Counted from the first letter of the stretch, positions 9,326 to 18,200 are shown. The stretch is 64,000 nt of DNA from Bradyrhizobium sp. CCBAU 53340 (GCF_015291645.1 NZ_CP030055.1:3410001-3474000); one strand, 5' to 3'. Made by a program: numbers and translations. The notes: a model not told the origin generated them from the letters alone.

Positions 9326-10963
9326 ATGCCGACGCCAGTTACTTCGATCCTTCCGGTCAGTGCCGCCAGCCCCGTGGCTGATGCGGCGACGCCGGATCTT
9401 GTGCTGCAGGCCGGCAGCGTGGTCGATGCCCGGGTCGTCAGCCTGCTTGCCGACAATCTGGTGCGGATTGCGATCGCCAACCTCTCGATGGACGTGATGT
9501 CCGAGGTGTCGCTGACCCCGGGGCAAAATCTCCAGCTTGCGGTATCGCAGAACGACGGCACCATCAGGCTTGCCGTCGTGGGCGGGGCAGGCGAGGCGAG
9601 CGCCGATCAGGTCACGCTGACACCGACGGCAGCCTCGCTGGTCGACAGCCCCTCGCTCGCGCCATCCGCGCCCGCAGTCCGCAATCCCCTGACGCCGGCC
9701 GAGCAGGTCGCCGTCACGGTCGCCTCGGCCGAGGCCGTGACCAGACAGGGCAGTCAGGCACCGCTGTTCGCCAATCTCGCCTCCGTTGTGACCGGCAGCG
9801 ATCTGCCCGAGGGCCTGAAGCAGGCCGTGCTGGACGTGCTGGCGCAACAGACGCCGCTCGACACCGCACTCGATGGCGGCGACATCGAATCCGCCTTCCA
9901 GAAGTCGGGCCTGTTTCTCGAGGCTTCGCTCGCCTCGGGCACGCCGCAGCCGTCAGGCGCGATGCCGGATCTGAAGGCGGCGCTGCTCGTGCTGCGCCAG
10001 ACATTGTCGGCGACGTCTGGCACGCTCGAGACCGGCGCGCCACGGACGCCGGTGCAAACCGCCGCGCCACCGCCAAGCATTGCGGCCGCGCCGCAGACCG
10101 CAGCCGCCGCACTTCAGCCGGCAGGCGAGGCCGTACAGACGGCGGCGCCGCCTGACGCTGAAATTGTCCAGCCCGCTCCATTGCCGCGCGACGCTGTGCT
10201 TGCGGCCGCTGTGCTGAAAGACATGGCGGGCGAGGCGCCGCAGGCAGCGCTGCCGCGGGCGATCTCCGCCGGCCTCGCTGCGAGCTTGCTGCAAGAGGCC
10301 ACGCAAAGCTTGCCACGCATGACCGGTAACGTGCCGGGCTCGAATAGAGCCGTGCCGGACAGCCATGTCTTCGAAGCGGCCGCGCGTCCAACGACGCCAC
10401 CGCCATTCCGGGGCGCGTTGCCGGCGCCGCAAGCCGTCGCCTCGCCATCGCTCGCACCGAATGCGCCGCTCGCTGCGACCGTGCATCGCCTGCTCGGCGA
10501 CACCGATGCTGCGATCGCGCGACAGACGCTGTTGCAGGTCGCCTCGCTGCCCGACCGCACCGATGCCAGCGGGCATCGCATCGATCCGACCGTGCCGCAG
10601 TGGAATTTCGAGATTCCGTTTGCGACCCCGCAAGGCACGGCGATGGCGCAATTCGAGATCTCGCGCGACGGCGGCAACGAGACGCCCGATCCCGCCAAGC
10701 GTGCCTGGCGCGCGCGCTTCTCGCTCAATGTCGAGCCGGCGGGGCCCGTGCACGCGCTGATCACGCTGAGCGGCGACAAGACCTTTGTGCGGATGTGGGC
10801 CGAGCGGCCGGCGACCGCGCAGCAGCTGCGCGCCGGGATCGGTGAGCTCAATCAGGCGCTGGCCAAAGCCGAGCTCAAGCCCGGCGACATCATCGTGCGC
10901 GACGGCACCCCGCCGCAACGGGCGCCGGCGCGCGCCGGGCATTTCCTGGATCGCGCCACATGA
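9326..10963 (+). CDS. FliK-like flagellar hook-length control protein
   Basis: 545 aa from ATG 9326; an in-frame start at 9158 would overlap ATP12. The first ~420 residues are Ala/Pro-rich and low in complexity, as in the ruler part of FliK proteins. The last ~110 residues form the Flg_hook domain ([51 protein letters not shown]), which in FliK contacts the export gate protein FlhB to switch from hook to filament substrates. No other flagellar gene is nearby except the overlapping FlhB-type domain. It may act on another export apparatus. Confidence 0.75.
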   Translation: MPTPVTSILPVSAASPVADAATPDLVLQAGSVVDARVVSLLADNLVRIAIANLSMDVMSEVSLTPGQNLQLAVSQNDGTIRLAVVGGAGEASADQVTLTPTAASLVDSPSLAPSAPAVRNPLTPAEQVAVTVASAEAVTRQGSQAPLFANLASVVTGSDLPEGLKQAVLDVLAQQTPLDTALDGGDIESAFQKSGLFLEASLASGTPQPSGAMPDLKAALLVLRQTLSATSGTLETGAPRTPVQTAAPPPSIAAAPQTAAAALQPAGEAVQTAAPPDAEIVQPAPLPRDAVLAAAVLKDMAGEAPQAALPRAISAGLAASLLQEATQSLPRMTGNVPGSNRAVPDSHVFEAAARPTTPPPFRGALPAPQAVASPSLAPNAPLAATVHRLLGDTDAAIARQTLLQVASLPDRTDASGHRIDPTVPQWNFEIPFATPQGTAMAQFEISRDGGNETPDPAKRAWRARFSLNVEPAGPVHALITLSGDKTFVRMWAERPATAQQLRAGIGELNQALAKAELKPGDIIVRDGTPPQRAPARAGHFLDRAT

Positions 10964-11223
10964 GCGAGCAGTCCAAACTCGCAATTGCGCTGCACTACGA
11001 GAAGGGCGGCGGCGCGCCTGTGGTCGTCGCCAAAGGCAAGGGCACGATCGGCGAAAAGATCGTGGAGATCGCCAAGGCCCACGATATTCCGATCGAGGAA
11101 AACGAGATCCTGGCGGGCGCACTTTCCAAGGTCGAGCTCGGCGAGGAGATCCCGCCGGATCTCTACAAGGCCGTCGCCGAAGTGCTGGTGTTCGTGCTGC
11201 GGCTGTCGGGCCGCGCGCGCTAG
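10960..11223 (+). CDS. Stand-alone FlhB C-terminal domain (EscU/YscU/FlhB family)
   Basis: 87 aa. The sequence aligns by eye with the part of FlhB just after its NPTH autocleavage site: [58 protein letters not shown]. There is no NPTH and no membrane helix, so it equals the cleaved C-terminal fragment made as its own protein. It overlaps the FliK-like gene by 4 nt (ATGA). FliK and FlhB C-terminal domains interact in known systems, so a direct pair is likely. Role unproven. Confidence 0.8.
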   Translation: MSEQSKLAIALHYEKGGGAPVVVAKGKGTIGEKIVEIAKAHDIPIEENEILAGALSKVELGEEIPPDLYKAVAEVLVFVLRLSGRAR

Positions 11224-11239
11224 CGCATCTCTCTCCGCG

Positions 11240-11319
11240 CGTCATTGCGAGCGCAGCGACGCAATCCAGAATCTTTCCGCGGAGGGACTCTGGATTGCGT
11301 CGCTGCGCTCGCAATGACG
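11240..11319. repeat. Perfect 31-bp inverted repeat (CGTCATTGCGAGCG family)
   Basis: Arms 11240-11270 and 11289-11319 are exact complements around an 18-nt spacer containing CCGCGG. Another member is at 56185-56264, and a single arm is at 20641-20668. It sits between convergent gene ends and would form a very stable hairpin in either transcript. Confidence 0.9.
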
Positions 11320-11331
11320 GAGTGTGCGGCT

Positions 11332-12324
11332 CTATCCCAGCTTGAACAGCGCCTGCAAAAACTCCACCACGGCTTTCTTCGACTCCGCCGCCGTCGCCGG
11401 ATTGCCGCCGACATGCGGGTTGAGCTCGACGCAGGAATCCTTGTAGGTGAAGGGCACGTTCGCATCGGCGTTCATCAGCACGCCGCCGTCGCCTTCCTTG
11501 ATGTGGCAGTTGCGCACGGTTTGGGCGTTGGCCGACACCACGACCGTTTTGACGCCGAGCAACCCGCTGTCAAAGCCGTGCGCGCTATCAGGATATTCGG
11601 TCAGCACCACGTCGCGGCCGGCAGCTTTCAGCCGCTCGACGAAGGCCTTGCAGCTCCTCACCGGGTTATAATCATCAGGCGTGCCGTGGAAGATGCGGAT
11701 CGGGCGCGCGGCGACCTCGGTGTCGGTCTGATAGGTCGTCGAGCAGTCCGGATAGAACGGGATATAGGCCGCGAATTGCAGGCCGGACTTGTTCCAGAGC
11801 TTGTTGAAGCGGTCGAGGCTCGCATAGAGCGTCGCCTGTCCGCCGCGTGAAAAACCCATCAGCACGATGCGGTCAGGGTCGACGCGCGGGTGCCTGGCCA
11901 GGATTTCCAGCGAGTGGTAGACGTCGATGATCAGGTTGAGCCGGCCGAGCAGGGCCTGGTTCGGCCCCGTCACCGTCAGCCCGCGGCCGGTGAAGCCGTC
12001 GATCACGAAGGTCGAGATGCCCATGGCGTTGAATTCGTGCACCCAGGCTTCGGTGGTGGCGCCGACGCCGCTCGAGCCGTGCATCAGCACCACGACCGGC
12101 ATCTTGCCGGTGCCCTGCGCCACGCGGAATTCGCCGGCCACCGTCACCGGCTTGCCGGACGCGGCATCGCCGCTCAGAAATTGCTGGTCGGAGAGGGTGA
12201 GAGACGGGATCGGGTAGATCTCGGTTCGGGCAGGAGCTTCCTTGGGAAGCGATTGAGCGGCGGCGAGCCCTGATGAAACGCAGAGTGCGATGAGCGCCAG
12301 AGCGACGCGCAATGCCGTTGGCAT
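11332..12324 (-). CDS. Secreted dienelactone-hydrolase-like alpha/beta hydrolase
   Basis: 330 aa from the ATG at 12324, which follows a strong GGGGGAGGA; the longer frame has no such site. A signal peptide ends near GLAAAQS. The alpha/beta hydrolase domain shows the oxyanion region VVLMHGSSGVG, the nucleophile elbow MGFSRGGQATLYA and a C-terminal His in DSAHGFDS. The substrate is unknown; periplasmic esterases of this type act on small esters or lactones. A C-terminal extension with NPHVGGNPATAAESKKAVVEFL completes the fold. Confidence 0.82.
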   Translation of the reverse strand: MPTALRVALALIALCVSSGLAAAQSLPKEAPARTEIYPIPSLTLSDQQFLSGDAASGKPVTVAGEFRVAQGTGKMPVVVLMHGSSGVGATTEAWVHEFNAMGISTFVIDGFTGRGLTVTGPNQALLGRLNLIIDVYHSLEILARHPRVDPDRIVLMGFSRGGQATLYASLDRFNKLWNKSGLQFAAYIPFYPDCSTTYQTDTEVAARPIRIFHGTPDDYNPVRSCKAFVERLKAAGRDVVLTEYPDSAHGFDSGLLGVKTVVVSANAQTVRNCHIKEGDGGVLMNADANVPFTYKDSCVELNPHVGGNPATAAESKKAVVEFLQALFKLG

Positions 12325-12395
12325 TGAATCCTCCCCCATGATTTTCGGGAAGTAGATCAACGGACATGCGCGCTGTCAATTTGCGCGAGGCACTC

Positions 12396-12992
12396 TCACG
12401 CCTTTTCGGCCGGCTTCTTTGCTGTCAGCGCCTGGTCGATAGCGAAACCGCCGATCTCGCTCATCGCCTGCGAGATCACGTCGCCCTTGCGCGCAAAGCC
12501 GCTGGAAAGATAGTCGAACTGCGTCCGCGCCAGCCGCAGCACCTCGATCGGCACGGACACGACGGTCTCGTTGAAGGCGTCGACGGACGTGCGAAGCGTA
12601 TCGAGCTCGGTGGTGAGCTTGCCGATATGGCTTTCCGCATCCTGCATCAGCATGAGCAGCTTGCCACGCTCGGTGTCAAAAGCAGTTCGTTCGGCGGCGG
12701 CTGCCGCTGTCACGTCGGCAAGCTGCGTCCGCAGCGCGGCGATCTGGTTGACCATGGCGTCGGAGGCGAGCTCGGCAGCCTCGCGCAGCTCGACATGGCG
12801 CGTGTTCTCTTCCTGCTGCTGGTGGTAGAGCCGCTCGGCCGACATTGCCCGCTGCGCCAGCGACTCGATCAGGCTGGCCGCGCGCAGCAGCATCTCGCCG
12901 TTCCGCCCCGACACCATGCTGGCCATCCGCCGCAGGAAGCCGGTGGTTTCGGACGCGCTGTTCGGAGGCAGGGGAACGACCGTGGCGGACAT
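12396..12992 (-). CDS. Hypothetical coiled-coil protein
   Basis: 198 aa with no recognised domain. Residues ~35-125 are rich in Ala, Glu, Arg and Leu with heptad-like spacing (QQQEENTRHVELREAAELAS, LRTQLADVTAAAAAERTAF), suggesting a coiled coil. No signal peptide or membrane helix. The C-terminus ends with a basic KKPAEKA. Neighbours on both sides are on the same strand but separated by more than 70 nt, so an operon is uncertain. Function unknown. Confidence 0.7.
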   Translation of the reverse strand: MSATVVPLPPNSASETTGFLRRMASMVSGRNGEMLLRAASLIESLAQRAMSAERLYHQQQEENTRHVELREAAELASDAMVNQIAALRTQLADVTAAAAAERTAFDTERGKLLMLMQDAESHIGKLTTELDTLRTSVDAFNETVVSVPIEVLRLARTQFDYLSSGFARKGDVISQAMSEIGGFAIDQALTAKKPAEKA

Positions 12993-13151
12993 GTGGATGA
13001 TGCTTGCAGCCGGACGTGATGACCGCCGCCGTACCGACTGAGTTCACGCAACATTCGGCGCCTGATCGAAACGGGAGCAAGCCTGAATCGGCTGGCCCGG
13101 TCAACCGGCGCGTCGCGACAAATTGCGACCATTGCCCCGGGGCGCGATGGG

Positions 13152-13556
13152 TCAGGCGTCCTTCTGGCGACCGATCCGCCCGAGATGGGTGAAGCCGAAG
13201 CCTGCAGCATATTTCAGGCCATAGCCCAGCGCCCGGTCGATGCCGATATGGGCGAGCCAGATCAAGGCGATGGAGAGGGTGAGGGGCGAGGCGAGGCCAA
13301 AACCAAGCGTCATCAGCGTCACCGGCGCCATGTAGCTGTGGGCGGCATTGTAGACCAGCGCACCGAACTTGGCGTCCGACAGGTATGCCAGGAAGCTCAG
13401 ATCCGGCACCAGGAACAGCAGGACGTAGACCCACCAGGAGCCGCCCCAGCTAGCATAGAGCGCCGTCATGGCCGCGAACAGAGCGAGCCCCTCGAGCCGC
13501 AGCAGGATCCTGACGCCGCCGGTCACGGAGCCGGCGTCAGTTGTTCTCTCGTCCAT
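13152..13556 (-). CDS. DUF4260-like integral membrane protein
   Basis: 134 aa from the ATG at 13556, preceded by GGAGG; an upstream in-frame ATG at 13598 lacks this. Four hydrophobic stretches are visible (LALFAAMTALYA, WWVYVLLFLVPDLSFLAYL, SYMAPVTLMTLGFGLA, LSIALIWLAHIGIDRALGYGLKY). The PDLSFLAYL, YNAAHSY and WLAHIGIDRALGYGLKY pattern is that of DUF4260 proteins. Inner membrane; function unknown. Confidence 0.75.
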   Translation of the reverse strand: MDERTTDAGSVTGGVRILLRLEGLALFAAMTALYASWGGSWWVYVLLFLVPDLSFLAYLSDAKFGALVYNAAHSYMAPVTLMTLGFGLASPLTLSIALIWLAHIGIDRALGYGLKYAAGFGFTHLGRIGRQKDA

Positions 13557-13672
13557 CGTGGCCTCCAGGCAAAACTTTGGAATTCCTTGCGCTTTCACGC
13601 TGTGTCAGGGCAGCCCTGCGGCGCCGAAAGCCGCTTCCCGGGCCGCAAAATGCCGTGTTAGAACCCGCTTCA

Positions 13673-13685
13673 CTTAAGGCTTAAG
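13673..13685 (+). promoter_or_regulatory. CTTAAG-G-CTTAAG palindrome just upstream of the carboxylase gene
   Basis: Two CTTAAG arms flank one base, 15 nt before the carboxylase ATG and just upstream of its GGGAG ribosome-binding site. It could be an operator or part of the 5' leader. No matching site was noticed elsewhere in the window. Confidence 0.3.
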
Positions 13686-13700
13686 AACTGGCGGGAGCAA

Positions 13701-15233
13701 ATGAAACATATCCTGGACGCCCTTGAAGACCGTCGTGCCGGCGCAAAGCTCGGCGGCGGGGAGAAGCGCATCGAGGCGCAGCATGCCCGCGGCAAGCTGA
13801 CCGCCCGTGAGCGCATCGAGCTCCTGCTCGACAAGGGGTCGTTCGAGGAGTTCGACATGTTCGTCGAGCACCGCTCCACCGAGTTCGGCATGGAGAAGAC
13901 CAAGGTGCCCGGCGACGGCGTCGTCACCGGCTGGGGCACCGTCAACGGCCGCAAGACGTTCGTGTTCGCCAAGGACTTTACCGTGTTCGGCGGCTCGCTG
14001 TCGGAAACGCACGCGTTGAAGATCACAAAACTCCAGGACATGGCGATGAAGGCGCGGGCGCCCATCATCGGCCTCTATGACGCGGGCGGGGCCCGCATCC
14101 AGGAAGGCGTTGCCGCACTCGCCGGCTATTCCTACGTGTTCCGCCGCAACGTGCTCGCTTCGGGCGTGATCCCGCAGATCTCGGTCATCATGGGCCCCTG
14201 CGCCGGCGGCGACGTCTATTCGCCCGCCATGACCGACTTCATCTTCATGGTGAAGAACACCAGCTACATGTTCGTCACCGGCCCCGACGTGGTGAAGACC
14301 GTCACCAACGAGGTCGTCACGGCGGAAGAGCTCGGCGGCGCCTCGGTGCACGCGACGCGCTCCTCGATCGCGGATGGCGCCTTCGAGAACGACGTCGAGA
14401 CGCTTCTGCAGATGCGTCGCCTGATCGACTTCCTGCCGTCCAACAATTCGGATGGCGTGCCGGAATGGCCGAGCTTCGATTCCATCGAGCGGATCGACAT
14501 GTCGCTCGACACGCTGATCCCCGACAATCCGAACAAGCCCTACGACATGAAGGAGCTGATCCTGAAGGTCGTGGACGAGGGCGACTTCTTCGAGATCGCG
14601 GAGGCCTTCGCCAAGAACATCGTCACGGGCTTCGGCCGCATCGCCGGCCGTACCGTCGGCTTCGTCGCCAACCAGCCGATGGTGCTGGCCGGCGTGCTCG
14701 ACAGCGATGCATCGCGGAAGGCCGCGCGCTTCGTCCGTTTCTGCGACGCCTTCAACATCCCGATCGTCACCTTCGTCGACGTGCCGGGCTTCCTACCGGG
14801 CACGAGCCAAGAATATGGCGGCCTGATCAAGCACGGCGCAAAGCTGCTGTTCGCCTATTCGCAGTGCACCGTGCCGCTGGTCACCATCATCACCCGCAAG
14901 GCCTATGGCGGCGCCTTCGACGTCATGGCGTCGAAGGAAATCGGCGCCGACATGAACTACGCCTGGCCGACCGCCCAGATCGCCGTGATGGGCGCCAAGG
15001 GCGCGGTCGAGATCATCTTCCGCAGTGACATCGGCAACGCCGACAAGATCGCCGCCCGCACCAAGGAATACGAAGACCGCTTCCTGTCCCCCTTCATCGC
15101 CGCCGAGCGCGGCTACATCGACGATGTCATCATGCCGCACTCGACGAGGAAGCGCATCGCACGTGCGTTGGCGATGCTGAAGGACAAGAAGGTGGAAGCG
15201 CCGGCGAAGAAGCACGACAATTTGCCGTTGTGA
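13701..15233 (+). CDS. pccB: Acyl-CoA carboxylase beta subunit (propionyl-CoA carboxylase type)
   Basis: 510-aa carboxyltransferase subunit. It transfers CO2 from carboxybiotin on the alpha subunit to propionyl-CoA (or a similar acyl-CoA), feeding the methylmalonyl-CoA pathway. Visible: [20 protein letters not shown], the acyl-CoA binding segment [25 protein letters not shown] with the GG oxyanion pair, and the biotin-site segment [18 protein letters not shown]. Length and sequence match PccB; acetyl- or methylcrotonyl-CoA carboxylases are less likely. The biotin-carrying alpha subunit is not in the window. Confidence 0.9.
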   Translation: MKHILDALEDRRAGAKLGGGEKRIEAQHARGKLTARERIELLLDKGSFEEFDMFVEHRSTEFGMEKTKVPGDGVVTGWGTVNGRKTFVFAKDFTVFGGSLSETHALKITKLQDMAMKARAPIIGLYDAGGARIQEGVAALAGYSYVFRRNVLASGVIPQISVIMGPCAGGDVYSPAMTDFIFMVKNTSYMFVTGPDVVKTVTNEVVTAEELGGASVHATRSSIADGAFENDVETLLQMRRLIDFLPSNNSDGVPEWPSFDSIERIDMSLDTLIPDNPNKPYDMKELILKVVDEGDFFEIAEAFAKNIVTGFGRIAGRTVGFVANQPMVLAGVLDSDASRKAARFVRFCDAFNIPIVTFVDVPGFLPGTSQEYGGLIKHGAKLLFAYSQCTVPLVTIITRKAYGGAFDVMASKEIGADMNYAWPTAQIAVMGAKGAVEIIFRSDIGNADKIAARTKEYEDRFLSPFIAAERGYIDDVIMPHSTRKRIARALAMLKDKKVEAPAKKHDNLPL

Positions 15234-15238
15234 GCAAA

Positions 15239-15272
15239 GCGTAGGGCGGGTGAGGCAAAGGCGTAACCCGCC
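15239..15272. repeat. Short REP-like palindrome (GCGTAGGGCGG family)
   Basis: GCGTAGGGCGGGT followed after a short spacer by GCGTAACCCGCC. The same core recurs at 16021-16053. It lies immediately downstream of the carboxylase stop codon. Confidence 0.7.
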
Positions 15273-15310
15273 TTATCTATTGGAAGCAGATAGCCGAAGA
15301 CGAGCCTGAC

Positions 15311-15583
15311 ATGCCGAGCGTCTTCGACTTGCCTGAATCTCATCCTCTGCGCGCCGCGCACAAGAAGTGCATCAATCACCGCGCAGACATCGAACGCAGT
15401 CAGCTCTGCGGTTGTTTCTATTGCAGAGAGACGTTTGGACCAGGTCGGATTGTCGATTGGGTTGATAAGGACTCTACAGCTCTATGCCCGGAGTGCGGGG
15501 TCGACAGCGTAATTGGGGATGCATCAGGCGTGCAGATCACCAAATCGTTTCTAGAGGAAATGCATGCTGCTTGGTTTAGCTGA
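15311..15583 (+). CDS. Small zinc-ribbon-like cytoplasmic protein
   Basis: 90 aa with two Cys pairs, C35-x2-C38 (CFYC) and C59-x2-C62 (CPEC), plus Cys33 next to them. The spacing suits one bound zinc. No signal peptide. The coding sequence is visibly less GC-rich than its neighbours, which may mean recent acquisition. The family is known as a conserved hypothetical protein in many bacteria, without a function I can name. Confidence 0.72.
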   Translation: MPSVFDLPESHPLRAAHKKCINHRADIERSQLCGCFYCRETFGPGRIVDWVDKDSTALCPECGVDSVIGDASGVQITKSFLEEMHAAWFS

Positions 15584-15652
15584 GCCAGTCCGCTGCTCTG
15601 CTGTCGCCGTGCCACGCCAGGTTTGTCCCAAGTATCGGCGATTTGAGGTCCC

Positions 15653-16000
15653 ATGACCGAAGACGATCCGACCGACGAAATCTCCGAGATCGAAGACCGG
15701 ATCGAGCGGCTGGCCGAGATCGCCGAGCGGTGCCGAAAGTACATCCTGGCGTCCAAGATCGCGATCGGCAGCGGTGCGGCGCTGCTCGTGGTCACCATCC
15801 TCGGACTGTTTGGGCTTGGTCAGACCGCCGCACTTGGCTCGATCGCCCTCGTGCTCGGCGGCATCGTCTCGCTCGGCTCGAATATCAGCACGCTGCGGCA
15901 GACCGACGATGCGATCGGTGCTGCCGAGGCGCACCGTTCGGCGTTGATCGGCAGGATCGATCTGCGTGTGGTCGCCGATACGCCGATGAAGCTGGTGTAG
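15653..16000 (+). CDS. Small two-helix membrane protein
   Basis: 115 aa, preceded by GAGGT. The N-terminal 30 residues are acidic and helical (DEISEIEDRIERLAEIAERC), then two adjacent hydrophobic segments (KIAIGSGAALLVVTILGLFG and ALGSIALVLGGIVSLG) form a helical hairpin. The C-terminal tail is cytoplasmic-like. No named family; function unknown. Confidence 0.65.
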   Translation: MTEDDPTDEISEIEDRIERLAEIAERCRKYILASKIAIGSGAALLVVTILGLFGLGQTAALGSIALVLGGIVSLGSNISTLRQTDDAIGAAEAHRSALIGRIDLRVVADTPMKLV

Positions 16001-16020
16001 TCCGCTGCACAATGCTCAGA

Positions 16021-16053
16021 GCGTAGGGCGGATTAGCACAAGCGTAATCCGCC
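16021..16053. repeat. Short REP-like palindrome (GCGTAGGGCGG family)
   Basis: GCGTAGGGCGGATT and GCGTAATCCGCC flank a short spacer; a second copy of the family is at 15239-15272. It sits between convergent genes. Confidence 0.7.
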
Positions 16054-16091
16054 ATCTTTCCATAGCGACGAAGGCGGCGGATTCTGCCTGT

Positions 16092-16559
16092 CTACCGGCA
16101 GGCCGGATAGCCGAAGCGCTTGATGATTTCGCTTCCCGAGATCGAATGGAAGGCGAATGTATCCATGAAATGGTTGTCGGTGACGTATTGGCGCAAGGCG
16201 GCTTTGTAAGTGCTGGCCATCTGTTGCGTGCGCGACGCGCTGACGATGCCCTTCTTCATGGATCCGCCGGCGTGAAACAACAAGGTCGCGCCTGGCGTGA
16301 CGCAGACATTGCGGATCGAAAGGAACATGGTGCAGGCGGACTGACAATGGCTGTCGATGCGAAAGCGCTCGCCCGAGGCGTTGTACTGCTGGATCACCGC
16401 CAGGAATCGATCAAACTCGGCCGGAGTGGCCGCGCCGTAGCCCATGTGCAGGGACGATACGGAGCCGTCGGCATAGGCCTGATGTCCGGTCAGACCGTAG
16501 AACATGCAGAGAAATCCAAGTGTACCCAACGTGCGCGCCAATCGCGGCCATCTCTTCAT
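16092..16559 (-). CDS. Secreted ClpP-like (SDH-fold) Ser/His protein A
   Basis: 155 aa from ATG 16559, preceded by GGGAGAG. The N-terminus MKRWPRLARTLGTLGFL plus hydrophobic stretch is a signal peptide, with likely cleavage after QAYA. The core HCQSACTMFLSIRNVCVTPG then LLFHAG resembles crotonase/ClpP-fold periplasmic proteins (COG3904-like), with Ser74 as nucleophile and His96 as base candidates. A relative with the same core is encoded at 46085-46528. Substrate and activity are unknown. Confidence 0.68.
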   Translation of the reverse strand: MKRWPRLARTLGTLGFLCMFYGLTGHQAYADGSVSSLHMGYGAATPAEFDRFLAVIQQYNASGERFRIDSHCQSACTMFLSIRNVCVTPGATLLFHAGGSMKKGIVSASRTQQMASTYKAALRQYVTDNHFMDTFAFHSISGSEIIKRFGYPACR

Positions 16560-16702
16560 TGCGCTCTCCCGAATGAATCGATCGAAGATGATTTCGTTGA
16601 AAGCAGGCAGGTTGCTGGGCAGACCGGCGCGGTGCAAGCAGCCCGGCTAAGGCGGCAATGGGATATACATGAATTTTCTGCGAGCAGGTTGGAGGCGACG
16701 GC

Positions 16703-16867
16703 TCACGCCGCAGCCTTGGGCGTCGCCTCGGGCGTGAGCGCCTGCAATTCCGTACGGCATTCGGCGGCGTAGGCCTGAAGGCGTTCCACGGTTTGCCGGT
16801 CGAGGATTGCCTTCGCGAGGCGCTCGGCGCGGGCCAGCTGGTCTTTCAGATATTCGATGCGGGCCAT
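16703..16867 (-). CDS. 54-aa basic/acidic helical small protein
   Basis: Small gene starting MARIEYLKDQLARAERLAKA and ending PKAAA. It is almost entirely predicted helix with alternating charges. An AGGA lies upstream of the ATG. I recognise the pattern (MARIEYLK.QLARAERLA, then TVERLQ) as a recurring short protein of Bradyrhizobium. Function unknown. It is divergent from nothing obvious and lies just upstream, on the same strand, of the secreted Ser/His protein gene. Confidence 0.65.
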   Translation of the reverse strand: MARIEYLKDQLARAERLAKAILDRQTVERLQAYAAECRTELQALTPEATPKAAA

Positions 16868-16957
16868 GTGTCGCCATCCTGGGGAAGATGAGAGGCAAAT
16901 TGCTTCGTCAGCGGTGACGACTCTACGGCCGACGCCCGACCAATTATGTGCGGTGGA

Positions 16958-17611
16958 TCACGCTTCGCGTGTTTTGTCCGCCGCAGCGAAATGCGCCATC
17001 TGGTCCGCGCGGGCTTTGGCGAACGCCGGACGAGCGGTGGCGCGCGAGACATAGGCGCGGCAGGCGGGGCTGTCCGCCAGCCCGTCGAACTGATCGACGA
17101 CGCGCAGCACGTCCGACATCAGGATGTCGGCGACGGAGAAAGTTCCGGCCAACCATTCGCGCGCCGCAAGCACCGGCTCGATACGCTTGAGGCGGAGCTT
17201 GAGGAAGTCGTCCACGAACTTCCACGCCGCGGTGTCGCTCGGATGGCCCATGAACTTCGACATGGTCCACGGCAGGCTTGCCATCTCCACCGAATTGAGC
17301 GCGGCAAACAGCCATTCGGTCGCCTCAACGCGGCCGCGGGGATCCGTCGGCATCAGCTTCGCGCTGCGCTGACCCAGATGCAGCAGGATCGCGCCGCTCT
17401 CGAAGATCGAGAGGTCGCCGTCGGTGAGCCACGGCACCTGGCCGAACGGCTGGTGCGCGAGATGCGCGGGACCGCGGTCGCCGAACGGGACGCTGGCGAC
17501 GCGGTAGGGCAACGCGGCTTCTTCCAGCGCCCAGCGCACACGTAGGTCGCGCACGAAACCGCGAGGCGGCGGGGGAACCCAGTCGAAGGTGGTCAAAGTG
17601 AGGTCAGGCAT
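16958..17611 (-). CDS. Glutathione S-transferase family protein
   Basis: 217 aa. The N-terminal thioredoxin-like domain has PFGQVPWLTDGDLSIFESGAIL, where the cis-Pro and ESGAI glutathione-binding residues are visible. The C-terminal helical domain includes LAGTFSVADILMSDVLR, the N-capping/SxAD motif of GSTs. Cytosolic. Likely conjugates or reduces electrophiles with glutathione; substrate unknown. No linked partner gene. Confidence 0.87.
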   Translation of the reverse strand: MPDLTLTTFDWVPPPPRGFVRDLRVRWALEEAALPYRVASVPFGDRGPAHLAHQPFGQVPWLTDGDLSIFESGAILLHLGQRSAKLMPTDPRGRVEATEWLFAALNSVEMASLPWTMSKFMGHPSDTAAWKFVDDFLKLRLKRIEPVLAAREWLAGTFSVADILMSDVLRVVDQFDGLADSPACRAYVSRATARPAFAKARADQMAHFAAADKTREA

Positions 17612-17782
17612 GCTGTGTCTCCGTGCTGTCTGGCAGAGGACGGATAAGGGGCGGGCATTCCGACATGGCGAGAGATTTTTTCCGAATGCACTCGCATCTG
17701 AGCACAGGATTCAGCCGCAGTTCATCTCGCGACCGCGACACTTCTTGGGCATCACTCGATCGACTGGATAGAGGATACCTTC

Positions 17783-18082
17783 ATGGAGCGAAGGAACTTT
17801 TTGAAACTTGCTTTCGGCGTCGCGGCGAGCGCGGCTGCGTTAACTGCTGCCGCTCAGGCCGCGCCATTGGCGCCGCAGCCGCTCGGTGATGTCGGCCTGC
17901 CGCAAGACCATCCGGAAGTTCGCCCTGCGGTGACCAGCAGTGAGGAAGCCGCGCAGCTCAAACCCGAGCAGGTGCGTTGGCACGGCCGTCACTGGGGATG
18001 GCATCACCGTCACTGGGGCTGGCACCATCGCCATTGGGGTTGGCGGCATCGCTGGCATCGCCGCCACTGGCGTCATTGGTAA
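17783..18082 (+). CDS. Exported protein with His/Trp-rich tandem repeat tail
   Basis: 99 aa. The N-terminus MERRNFLKLAFGVAASAAAL looks like a twin-arginine signal (RRNFLK), cleaved after AQAA. The last 35 residues are repeats of HWGWHHR/HWGWRHR ending HWRHW, with many His and Trp residues able to bind metal or heme. No enzyme domain. A terminator follows directly. Similar small proteins occur in related rhizobia. Export by Tat would be unusual for so small a protein without a folded cofactor. Confidence 0.75.
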   Translation: MERRNFLKLAFGVAASAAALTAAAQAAPLAPQPLGDVGLPQDHPEVRPAVTSSEEAAQLKPEQVRWHGRHWGWHHRHWGWHHRHWGWRHRWHRRHWRHW

Positions 18083-18098
18083 CAGCGCCTGGAATAAG

Positions 18099-18127
18099 AA
18101 AGGGGATCGCGATCACGATCCCCTTTT
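18099..18127 (+). terminator. Rho-independent terminator of the His/Trp-repeat gene
   Basis: AAAGGGGATCG (18099-18109) and CGATCCCCTTT (18116-18126) form an 11-bp stem with a 6-nt loop, ending in TTTT, 17 nt after the stop codon. Confidence 0.85.
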
Positions 18128-18150
18128 ATCGACGTGAAGGGCCTCAACGA

Positions 18151-18185
18151 AAATGGCCGCGCAGGCTGGTCCTGCGCGACCATTT
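18151..18185 (-). terminator. Terminator hairpin for the minus-strand GCG-type gene
   Basis: AAATGG-c-CGCGCAGG (18151-18165) pairs with CCTGCGCG-a-CCATTT (18171-18185). Read on the minus strand the stem is followed by TTTCG, 15 nt after the stop of the 18201-18446 gene. It faces the terminator of the convergent upstream gene. Confidence 0.7.
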
Positions 18186-18200
18186 CGGAAGTGCGAGGGA

